In this document: in pieces, positions 1 through 6,568 of the stretch
How the letters are laid out: each line of letters begins with the position of its first letter
Numbering within the stretch: the stretch's first letter is position 1
DNA from: Anaerolineae bacterium UTCFX1
GTDB taxonomy: Bacteria > Chloroflexota > Anaerolineae > Anaerolineales > Villigracilaceae
DNA: 37,321 nucleotides
Direction: 5' to 3'
Assembly: GCA_002050275.1 (NCBI GenBank)
Contig: MWTB01000030.1
Location: forward strand, 1-37,321
The notes under the pieces: generated by a model
What the model was told of the DNA's origin: nothing
Databases searched by the model: none
Seen by the model: the letters and a program-made list of their open reading frames with translations, nothing else
Position numbers and translations under genes: made by a program

Positions 1-689
1 GGGATCAACTTCAACCGATACGGCTGATGCAGTTTGTCAGTCATCACTTTGCCGAGCAATTCCAAATCCCCATTTCTCAATGCCTCCACGACCAACGCGG
101 TTCGACTGATATTGTGTATCGCGTTCCTCATCGAAACTTTTTTCGGCAGCGCCGCCCGCGCCTGTTTGGTGGGCAAATAAAAATCGGGCAATGCAATCGT
201 GACGTGTATATCTGTCGGAATTGGAATCTTCCGCGCGATGACCTCGCCCCTCTCCATCGTTGACACGACCAAGCCTCCCATCATCGCAGGCGCGACGTTA
301 TCAGGATGTCCCTCCATGTCACATGCTAGGTTCAAAATCTCCTCGCGCGAAAACGGATTCTCCAGCAATGTGTTCCCCGCCATCAACCCCGTGATGATCG
401 CCGCGGACGACGATCCCATCCCCGACGACAACGGGATTTGATTCACACACTCCGCATGGAACGGCGGCAATGGCTTCCCTGCATGTTCCGCCAACCTCTG
501 CGCCGCGCGGACGATGAGATTATTCTTGCCCGAAGCGAGTCTGCCCGCGCCTTCGCCTGTGACATGCGCCGCGAATTCTTTTGCAGGCGTGACCGTTGTC
601 ACATTCCACAAATCTAACGCCAGACCGAGGGTATCGAACCCAGGTCCCAAGTTGGCAGATGTAGCGGGAACTTTGATGGTGAATTTCAT
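1..689 (-). CDS. thrB: Homoserine kinase, 3'-truncated by the window edge
   Basis: Homoserine kinase phosphorylates L-homoserine with ATP, giving the substrate of threonine synthase. Reading the minus strand from the ATG at 687-689 gives 229 open codons running off the left edge, so the C-terminus is missing. The N-terminus MKFTIKVPATSANLGPGFDT is the typical start of GHMP kinases, and the glycine/serine-rich ATP loop PLSSGMGSSSAA lies near residue 95, followed by the EGHPDNVAPA segment. Homoserine kinase is chosen over other GHMP kinases because thrC lies directly upstream on the same strand, 71 bp away. The gap is filled by an inverted repeat. No strong Shine-Dalgarno is visible, so translation may depend on read-through from thrC. 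Confidence 0.93.
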   Translation of the reverse strand, partial: MKFTIKVPATSANLGPGFDTLGLALDLWNVTTVTPAKEFAAHVTGEGAGRLASGKNNLIVRAAQRLAEHAGKPLPPFHAECVNQIPLSSGMGSSSAAIITGLMAGNTLLENPFSREEILNLACDMEGHPDNVAPAMMGGLVVSTMERGEVIARKIPIPTDIHVTIALPDFYLPTKQARAALPKKVSMRNAIHNISRTALVVEALRNGDLELLGKVMTDKLHQPYRLKLI

Positions 690-698
690 AAGAACTTT

Positions 699-764
699 TG
701 AACCGCGAAGACCGCGAAGTTTTTAAAAGGTTTTCTTCGCGTACCTCGTGCACTTAGCGGTTAA
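699..764. repeat. Period-9 inverted repeat between thrC and thrB
   Basis: The left arm carries two copies of the 9-mer ACCGCGAAG. The right arm, read in reverse complement, is a decayed version beginning AACCGCTAAG and ending CGCGAAGAAAA. The arms flank an AT-rich centre near 721-735. The right arm includes the thrC stop codon at 761-763. A clearly related element lies at 34943-35012. It could fold as a stem-loop in the thrC-thrB mRNA. It looks like a dispersed intergenic repeat rather than a terminator. Confidence 0.75.
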
Positions 765-1843
765 TTCCCCAGTATTACCTCTTCCAACGCATCCAACCTC
801 GGCGGCACAACAGACGGCTTCTGCATATCCCTCGTGATGATCTCTGAGTCTTTCAACCCATGCCCCGTGCAAACCGCAACAACTTTCTGACCTTCGACCT
901 TCAACCCTTCGAGAGCCTCAGGGCGGCGCTTTCCACTTTCTATTTCTGCCGCCAACCCCGCTAGTCCCGTCGCCGACGCAGGCTCGACCCATATCCCCTC
1001 AAGTTTCGCCAGCAGTTTTTGCATCTCCAAAATTCGTTCGTCGCTCACCGCGATGATTCGTCCCTGCGACTCTTCCGCGGCTTGCATTGCCTGCTCCCCT
1101 CGCGCGGGCTTGCCGATTCGAATCGCCGTCGCGACCGTTTCGGGATTCTCAACCGCATGCCCCAATACGAGCGGAGCCGCGCCCGCCGCTTGCACCCCCA
1201 ACATCCTCGGCAGGAGCGCGGACTTCAGTCCGCTATACTGCTTGAACCCCGCCCAATACGACGTGATGTTTCCCGCATTGCCCACAGGCAGACACAACCA
1301 ATCGGGCGCGGACCCTAACTCGTCAACGATCTCGAACGCGGCTGTCTTTTGCCCCTCGATGCGATACGGGTTGATCGAATTCACCAAACAGATCGGATGT
1401 TTATTTGTGATCTCAACGACCATCGTCAACGCGTCGTCGAACGAGCCGTCAATTTGGATCACTTGCGCGCCATACGCGATCGCGCCCGCAAGTTTCCCCG
1501 CCGCCACTTTGCCTTGCGGAATCAACACAATGGATTTCATCCCAGCCCGCGCCGCGTATGCCGCCGCAGAGGCGGCAGTGTTGCCCGTCGAAGCGCAGAT
1601 CACCGTCGTCGCGCCTCGTCCCAGCGCCTCACTCACCGCCGCCGTCATGCCGCGATCTTTGAACGAGCCTGTCGGGTTGAGTCCCTCGTATTTGATGAAC
1701 AACTCGAACCCGCCGCCGAGATGGCGCGACAAATTGTCGGCGCGGATCAAAGGCGTCCGCCCCTCGAGCAGGCTGACCGTCCGCGAATGAATCGGGAGGT
1801 CGAGAAAATGTCCGTATGTGTGGATGAGTCCCTGGTAAGTCAT
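761..1843 (-). CDS. thrC: Threonine synthase
   Basis: This is a PLP enzyme that converts O-phosphohomoserine to threonine; 360 aa is a usual length for the short, thrC1-like form. The PLP lysine is visible at residue 62 in NPTGSFKDRGM. The glycine-rich phosphate-binding loop PVGNAGNIT lies near residue 192, and CASTGNTAASAAAYAARAG near 83-101 is typical of fold-type II PLP enzymes. It is the upstream partner of thrB on the same strand. The ATG at 1841-1843 is preceded by TAAACT only 6 bp upstream, so the message may be leaderless; no Shine-Dalgarno is seen. Family assignment is firm. Confidence 0.95.
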   Translation of the reverse strand: MTYQGLIHTYGHFLDLPIHSRTVSLLEGRTPLIRADNLSRHLGGGFELFIKYEGLNPTGSFKDRGMTAAVSEALGRGATTVICASTGNTAASAAAYAARAGMKSIVLIPQGKVAAGKLAGAIAYGAQVIQIDGSFDDALTMVVEITNKHPICLVNSINPYRIEGQKTAAFEIVDELGSAPDWLCLPVGNAGNITSYWAGFKQYSGLKSALLPRMLGVQAAGAAPLVLGHAVENPETVATAIRIGKPARGEQAMQAAEESQGRIIAVSDERILEMQKLLAKLEGIWVEPASATGLAGLAAEIESGKRRPEALEGLKVEGQKVVAVCTGHGLKDSEIITRDMQKPSVVPPRLDALEEVILGN

Positions 1844-1849
1844 GCCGAG

Positions 1850-1855
1850 AGTTTA
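1850..1855 (-). promoter_or_regulatory. Possible -10 box of thrC, leaderless spacing
   Basis: The minus strand reads TAAACT, then 6 bp, then the thrC ATG. No convincing -35 is seen. It is proposed only because the same geometry recurs at several other genes in the window. Confidence 0.3.
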
Positions 1856-2001
1856 ACATAACTTTGGATACGAGCGCCCGCGACGACCGCCCCCTGCAAG
1901 GCGACATTTACCTCACAGACGAAGCCGCGCAAATCCATCGTATGACTGGGCTGGAGATTTTGAATGCAGGCTGGCGCACGAACACCGCCCTCGCAATGAC
2001 A

Positions 2002-4425
2002 TTATTTCGCCATCTTCGCAATCGTCACGCCCGCGCCGCCTTCGTTATCTTTCGGCTCTTCAAAAGAAGAAACGTACTCGCTCGATTTCAACGCGTTGCG
2101 AACCGCGTCGCGCATCTTGCCTGTCCCTTTGCCGTGGACGATCCGCACGAACAACAACCCCGCCGAATACGCGCGCTCCAAATATTTTTCCAACTCATCG
2201 AGTCCCTCGTCCACCAGTTTGCCGCGCAGGTTTAATTCAAGACCTGGCGATTTACTGCTCACTGATAACTGATTACTGCCCTCTGCTCTTTCGTCTTTCC
2301 TCTTTCCTTCTTGGATTTCCTCCTCCCGACCTTTTCTCTGCAATTCAGCCATCCTCGCCCTCACCCGCAGACTCCCGATCTGCACCTCCGCATCGGACTC
2401 GCCGAGGGCTGTCACCACGCCTTCGGCATTCAAAGCGCTGACGAGGACACGCTCTCCCAATTGGATTGACGATTTACGATTTACGATTGACGATTGTTCC
2501 GCGACCTTCGACATTTGACGTTCGACTGGCGCAGTTATTTTCTCTTCAACTCTTTCGATCTTCTCTTCAATAGACTTGATGGCTTCAAGAGGCTGTTTTG
2601 CTTTCTTGAGTTGCGACTTGAGTGAATCAATATTGCTTCTCAACACCGCCACTTCGAGTTCGCCTTCGGCGCGCGCTTTGGCTAACACGTCGCGGCGTTC
2701 ATCCTCGATCTTTTCGAGTCGCTTCTCGAGTTCTTTGGTTTGCGCTTCGAGTTTGTCGCGCGCTTTCTCCAACCTTTGACGTTCGCGTGAGGTACGGTTG
2801 CGTTCCTTGCGGATGTCGTCGAGCAGTTTGTCGGCGCGGAGGTCGTCGGGGTGAATCTCTCCCTTAGCCGAATCAATGATCGGCTGGGAGAGACCGAGTC
2901 GCTGGGCGATGAGGAGCGCATTGGAACGTCCGGGGAGTCCCAGCGTGAGGTGATACGTTGGGCGCAGAGTCTTGATGTCAAATTCAAGAGAAGCGTTGAC
3001 GACGCCTTCGGTGGAGTGCGCGAACGTTTTAAGTTCGGGATAATGCGTGGCGACGAGAATCGTGCATCCGCTTTCGAGCAGGTGACTCAGGATCGCGCGC
3101 GCGAGAGCTGCTCCCTCTTGCGGATCGGTCCCCGCGCCGAGTTCGTCGAAGATGACGAGCGAGCGATGGTCAATGTGTTTGAGGATGCGGATGATGTTGG
3201 TGATGTGACCGCTGAACGTGCTGAGCGATTGCTCGATGGATTGCTCGTCGCCGATGTCGGCGAAGACGCTGTGAAAAAATGGGATCTCCGAGCCGCTCTG
3301 CGCGGGGATGTGCAATCCGCTTTGCGCCATGAGGGCAAGCAAGCCGACCGTTTTGAGCGAAACGGTCTTCCCACCCGTGTTCGGTCCCGTGATGATGATC
3401 GCGCGCGTGCCTTCTTTTGGGTTGATGTCAATTGGCACGACGGTTTGAGGATCGAGTAGAGGATGGCGAGCGTGAAGCAAGTTCAAGGTTTGCAGGTTGA
3501 AGGTTGAAGGTTTTCCCTCCTTCAACTTTGAACCCGTAACCTTCAACTCTTTGAGAACTGGCTCACTCGCCTTCAACTCCTCCGCATACTTCGCCTTCGC
3601 AAAGATGAGATCGAGCATGGCGAGATTTTCAACGCCGTATTTGAACTCCTCCGCATGTTCGCCGACTTGCGCAGAAACTTCGGCAAGGATTCTTCGTTCC
3701 TCGTCGCGGGCTTTCAATTCGAGTTCGCGCAGTTCGTTGTTGAGTTCCACGACGGGAAGAGGCTCCACGAACAACGTCGCGCCGCTGGAGGATTGATCGT
3801 GAACGACGGCTTTAATCTGTCCCTTGAACTCGGCTCGCAATGGGATAACGTAACGCCCGTCACGCTGTGTGATGATCGGCTCTTGGAGTTTGTTCGCAGA
3901 CTCGGTGAGATATTTTTGCAGGCGCGACATCAACCGTCCGTGCGCGACCTTGATCTCGCGGCGCAGGTCAGCGAGTTTAGGAGAGGCGGAGTCTAGCACT
4001 TCGCCGCGGTCGGAGAGGATGCGCGTGATCGCGTCCACGATTCCGTGGGGGTCGGGCAAACCAACTGCAATTTGGGAGAGACGCGGGTACTCATCTGTTT
4101 TACGTTCGAGGGATTTCTTCAATTCGCGGCACGAAATGAGCGTGGATTTTATATCCAGAAGTTGTTGAGGGTCAAGAACGCCGCCGCGCGCGGCGAGGTG
4201 GACGGCTTGACGAATGTCGTGCGCGCCGCCGATGCCGATGTTATCGTTCGTGGAAAACAACGAACGCGCCTCAGTCGTCTCGGCGAGGCGGGCAAGTGCG
4301 AGGTCGAACGAATCGGTCGGCTCGAGGACGAGCGCGAGTTCCATCGAAGCGGAAAAATCGCAGAACGCTTTGAGCCGTTCGCGGACCTTGTTGTATTCAA
4401 GGACTTGCCGGGTTTTAGAATCCAT
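2002..4425 (-). CDS. mutS2: Endonuclease/ATPase MutS2 with repeat-derived linkers
   Basis: MutS2 is a MutS-family ATPase with a C-terminal Smr nuclease domain, linked in other bacteria to suppressing recombination and to rescuing collided ribosomes. Visible order: N-terminal lever/clamp helices (about 1-290), ATPase with Walker A GPNTGGKT at 347-354 and Walker B VIFDELGAGTDP at 424-435, a long charged coiled coil (about 525-635), a KOW-like segment (about 655-695) and the Smr domain (about 731-807) with LNLRG and HGKGTGK. At 807 aa it is slightly longer than usual. The excess matches low-complexity linkers at residues 291-315, 633-655 and 702-726, which are encoded by period-7 DNA repeats. 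The ATG at 4423-4425 follows a TATAAT box by 9 bp. It is divergent from the TPR gene. Confidence 0.96.
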   Translation of the reverse strand: MDSKTRQVLEYNKVRERLKAFCDFSASMELALVLEPTDSFDLALARLAETTEARSLFSTNDNIGIGGAHDIRQAVHLAARGGVLDPQQLLDIKSTLISCRELKKSLERKTDEYPRLSQIAVGLPDPHGIVDAITRILSDRGEVLDSASPKLADLRREIKVAHGRLMSRLQKYLTESANKLQEPIITQRDGRYVIPLRAEFKGQIKAVVHDQSSSGATLFVEPLPVVELNNELRELELKARDEERRILAEVSAQVGEHAEEFKYGVENLAMLDLIFAKAKYAEELKASEPVLKELKVTGSKLKEGKPSTFNLQTLNLLHARHPLLDPQTVVPIDINPKEGTRAIIITGPNTGGKTVSLKTVGLLALMAQSGLHIPAQSGSEIPFFHSVFADIGDEQSIEQSLSTFSGHITNIIRILKHIDHRSLVIFDELGAGTDPQEGAALARAILSHLLESGCTILVATHYPELKTFAHSTEGVVNASLEFDIKTLRPTYHLTLGLPGRSNALLIAQRLGLSQPIIDSAKGEIHPDDLRADKLLDDIRKERNRTSRERQRLEKARDKLEAQTKELEKRLEKIEDERRDVLAKARAEGELEVAVLRSNIDSLKSQLKKAKQPLEAIKSIEEKIERVEEKITAPVERQMSKVAEQSSIVNRKSSIQLGERVLVSALNAEGVVTALGESDAEVQIGSLRVRARMAELQRKGREEEIQEGKRKDERAEGSNQLSVSSKSPGLELNLRGKLVDEGLDELEKYLERAYSAGLLFVRIVHGKGTGKMRDAVRNALKSSEYVSSFEEPKDNEGGAGVTIAKMAK
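2249..2279 (-). repeat. Heptamer repeat tract inside mutS2 (CAGTNAN type)
   Basis: On the coding (minus) strand the units are CAGTAAT, CAGTTAT, CAGTGAG, CAGTAAA: four degenerate 7-mers in a row. The tract encodes residues 716-726 in the linker between the KOW-like and Smr domains. Since 7 is not a multiple of 3, successive units are read in different frames. Confidence 0.8.
2280..2320 (-). repeat. Heptamer repeat tract inside mutS2 (GAAAGAN type)
   Basis: The coding strand shows GAAAGAG, GAAAGAC, GAAAGAG, flanked by similar purine-rich sequence. It encodes the acidic/basic linker around residues 702-716, directly before the CAGTNAN tract. Confidence 0.6.
2464..2496 (-). repeat. Heptamer repeat tract inside mutS2 (AATCGTM type)
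   Basis: The coding strand shows AATCGTC, AATCGTA, AATCGTA, AATCGTC, AATC: period 7 with one variable position. It encodes residues 644-654 (QSSIVNRKSSI region), between the coiled coil and the KOW-like segment. Confidence 0.85.
2503..2526 (-). repeat. Heptamer repeat tract inside mutS2 (GTCGAAN type)
   Basis: The coding strand reads GTCGAAC, GTCAAAT, GTCGAAG, GTC. It lies immediately beside the AATCGTM tract and encodes about residues 634-641. Confidence 0.65.
3481..3553. repeat. Heptamer inverted repeat inside mutS2 (GGTTGAA type)
   Basis: The plus-strand left arm has GTTCAAG, GTTTGCAG, GTTGAAG, GTTGAAG. After CCCTCC the right arm carries the complement (AACTTTGAACCCGTAACCTTCAACT). The element encodes mutS2 residues 291-315, just before the ARHPLL motif that precedes the Walker A. 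The left arm is nearly identical to the element at 35724-35755 beside rimI. Confidence 0.85.
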
Positions 4426-4434
4426 TGCGGTGAA

Positions 4435-4440
4435 ATTATA
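4435..4440 (-). promoter_or_regulatory. -10 box of mutS2, leaderless spacing
   Basis: A perfect TATAAT on the minus strand is followed by 9 bp and the mutS2 ATG. Transcription starting about 7 bp downstream of a -10 would begin at or within a few bases of the ATG. No Shine-Dalgarno fits in this space. Confidence 0.6.
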
Positions 4441-4517
4441 AACGGAGAGCGCCGAAACGAAAAATGATATAGCTCGTAAATCCAGATGATTTTCTCAACG
4501 CGCGCTCGCCTTACGGC

Positions 4518-4523
4518 TATAAT
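4518..4523 (+). promoter_or_regulatory. -10 box of the TPR gene, leaderless spacing
   Basis: A perfect TATAAT is followed by 6 bp (CATTCT) and the ATG at 4530. The expected start of transcription coincides with the start codon. It is divergent from the mutS2 box, 77 bp away. Confidence 0.62.
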
Positions 4524-4529
4524 CATTCT

Positions 4530-5909
4530 ATGCGACGCACTGCCGCAAGATCGGCGCTTATCTTTCTGCTGCTTTTTCTGGCGGTTTCTATGCCAATCGT
4601 CTGGAGCGGATACTTGCAAATCCGTCAAGCCGAAGCGGCGGCGACGTACGCCGATAAGGCAAGTCGCTACGCCAAGTCGGCGCGGCTTTTGCCGTGGCGC
4701 GCCGATCTGTACGAACTGGCTGGACGCGCCTACTATCATGCGGAAGAGTACGCCTCCGCCGACGCAATGTATTTCGCCGCATTCAACAAAGGCGCGCTTT
4801 CCGCCGAAGGCTGGACGGCATGGGGCGACGTGAACTACCTAAACGGCGATACGGCGCGCGCGAGCGAAATTTGGAATCAGGCTTTTGTTGCAGGGAAGAT
4901 CTCAAACGAATTGTATTCGCGGCTGGCGGGCGCAGCGTTATTGCAAGAAGAGTTCGAGAGCGCCGCGCGCTATCTACAAATGCAAGCCGTCCAGCGCCCG
5001 CAAGATGCTCCGGCGCATTATCGCCTTGGACTATTATTGGCGCTCACTGATCCCGAACACGCAACGTCCGAACTGCTCGCCGCTTCCAACCTCGACCCTC
5101 AATTTGTCGCGCCGGCCCAAACGCTTCATTCCGCCTTGAGTAAAGCTTCTTCAGCGGATTCGCCTTCGCAGAAATTCGTCGTCATTGGAGCAGGACTCGG
5201 CTCAGTAAACGAATGGAGTTTGGCGCGCGCTGCGTTCCAATCCGCTATCCGCGCAGACGAGACAAACGCTGAGGCGTGGGCTTGGCTGGGAGAGGCAAAT
5301 CAGCGCACAGGGCGCGCCGGAGACGCGGAATTAAATCGCGCATTAGGATTGAATCCGAATTCGTCCATTGTGCGCAGCCTACGCGGCATGTACTTCCAAC
5401 GGATCGGCGATCAGCGCCGCGCAACGAGCGAATTTGAATCTTCCGCGCAACTTGCGCCGGATGATCCCGTGCGTTTCGTTTCGTTGGGCAACGCCTACGC
5501 GCTAAGCGGCGACCTAATCCGTGCATTAGACGCGTTCGAATACGCAGTTGCGCTTGCGCCAGAAAGCGCTGACTATTGGCGCGCGCTTGCGGAATTTTGC
5601 GGGCGGCAAGGCATTCGATTGGACGATATGGGCGTCCCCGCCGCGCAGCGCGCCGTGGTCATTGTACGCGATGCGGATACCCTCGATACGTTAGGATGGC
5701 TGCTGTATCTCGCCGGGCGTTATCCTGAATCGGAACGGGCGCTCTTAGACGCGCTGAAAATTGACCCGTTGAATGCCTCCGTTCGCTTTCATCTCGGCCT
5801 GACTTATCTTCAAATCGGCGACCGCCCACGCGCGTTCGAAAGCTTAATTCACGCGCGCGATCTCGGAAACCCCGACGCCGACGCAGTTCTACGTCAAAGG
5901 CTTCCTTGA
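4530..5909 (+). CDS. Membrane-anchored TPR-repeat protein
   Basis: The 459-aa protein has a hydrophobic segment at about residues 9-27 followed by an all-helical body, suggesting an N-terminal anchor with the TPR domain outside the membrane. TPR-like units with W-LG-Y...G-A--A/F...P spacing are visible at about 60-125, 135-205, 240-350 and 380-455; the clearest run is AWLGEANQRTGRAGDAE and the units after it. No catalytic motif is seen. TPR proteins act as protein-binding scaffolds, and the partner here is unknown. The next gene is a lipoprotein on the same strand, so both may belong to one envelope complex. The start is supported by the TATAAT 6 bp upstream and the immediate signal-anchor. 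Confidence 0.85.
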   Translation: MRRTAARSALIFLLLFLAVSMPIVWSGYLQIRQAEAAATYADKASRYAKSARLLPWRADLYELAGRAYYHAEEYASADAMYFAAFNKGALSAEGWTAWGDVNYLNGDTARASEIWNQAFVAGKISNELYSRLAGAALLQEEFESAARYLQMQAVQRPQDAPAHYRLGLLLALTDPEHATSELLAASNLDPQFVAPAQTLHSALSKASSADSPSQKFVVIGAGLGSVNEWSLARAAFQSAIRADETNAEAWAWLGEANQRTGRAGDAELNRALGLNPNSSIVRSLRGMYFQRIGDQRRATSEFESSAQLAPDDPVRFVSLGNAYALSGDLIRALDAFEYAVALAPESADYWRALAEFCGRQGIRLDDMGVPAAQRAVVIVRDADTLDTLGWLLYLAGRYPESERALLDALKIDPLNASVRFHLGLTYLQIGDRPRAFESLIHARDLGNPDADAVLRQRLP

Positions 5910-5916
5910 CCCAGCG

Positions 5917-5925
5917 TGATAAAAT
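5917..5925 (+). promoter_or_regulatory. Extended -10 box of the lipoprotein gene
   Basis: TG-A-TAAAAT ends 7 bp before the ATG at 5933. This geometry favours 5933 over the in-frame ATG at 5906 and matches the leaderless pattern seen elsewhere. It lies just beyond the end of the TPR gene. Confidence 0.5.
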
Positions 5926-5932
5926 TCACCGC

Positions 5933-6568
5933 ATGAAGTCTTCGTATATCCTCGGTATGATCGTTTTCCTGCTTGCCGCATGCGTTCCTGCTTCCGCCGC
6001 TTCAACGCCTTTGCCGCCTTCGGGGACGGTTCTCTTTCAGGATGAATTTGAAAACAACGAAAGCGGCTGGCGTCGACTCGCCAACGAGATCGGCGTTATG
6101 GATTACGATCAAGGCGGATACCGCATGCTGGTTCGCCAGCCGCAGATGAATTTCTGGTCTACGCCGCAAAAATATTTTCGCGACGCGCGCATCGAAGTAG
6201 ACGTCGCACGTCTGGGAGGTCCAACGGAAAATCGCGCCGCCATCATCTGCCGCTATCAAAAAGGCGATTACTACTTCTTCATGATCTCAAACGATGGATA
6301 CTACGCCATCGGGAAGTTTATCGCCGGACAAATGACGCTGTTAGGGCAGAATGAAATGCAAGCCTCCGAACTAATTCAGGCTGATTCCGTCAATCATCTG
6401 CGCGCCGATTGTATCGGCGATTCGCTCACGTTCTATATTAACTACAATCTCATCGCCGGCGCCAAAGACGCTGACCTTGCCGGCGGCGATGTAGGCGTAC
6501 TGGCGGGTTCGTTCGCCCAACCCGGCGCTGATTTATTGTTCGATAATTTTATAGCGTTGCAACCATGA
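5933..6568 (+). CDS. Putative lipoprotein with a beta-sandwich (concanavalin-like) domain
   Basis: The 211-aa product begins MKSSYILGMIVFLLAACVPA: a short signal peptide with lipobox LAAC, the Cys being about residue 16. This predicts lipid anchoring at the outer face of the membrane. After a Pro/Ser/Thr spacer, the region from about 30 to 211 (LFQDEFENNESGWRR ... LLFDNFIALQP) resembles the LamG/DUF1080-type beta-sandwich found in many secreted Chloroflexota proteins: the FxDxFxxxxSGW opening and the FDNF ending are the visible cues. No enzyme residues are recognised; it may bind glycans or peptidoglycan. An upstream ATG at 5906 would mask the signal peptide and is rejected. The stop overlaps the mtaB start (ATGA). 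Confidence 0.82.
   Translation: MKSSYILGMIVFLLAACVPASAASTPLPPSGTVLFQDEFENNESGWRRLANEIGVMDYDQGGYRMLVRQPQMNFWSTPQKYFRDARIEVDVARLGGPTENRAAIICRYQKGDYYFFMISNDGYYAIGKFIAGQMTLLGQNEMQASELIQADSVNHLRADCIGDSLTFYINYNLIAGAKDADLAGGDVGVLAGSFAQPGADLLFDNFIALQP

Noticed and set aside
1864..2235. Plus-strand open frame of 123 codons starting in the gap between thrC and mutS2
   Set aside because: Most of it lies antisense to the conserved Smr domain of mutS2, and no ribosome binding site or family is recognised. The first 45 residues, in the true gap, look protein-like but are too short to assign; they may be a relict or chance.
2249..3553. Short repeated units considered as a CRISPR array
   Set aside because: Units are 7 nt, degenerate and contiguous, with no spacers, and are translated as part of mutS2.
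4149..4739. Minus-strand frame of 196 codons across the mutS2 start and the TPR gene
   Set aside because: It overlaps two confident divergent genes and their promoters, and has no family features.
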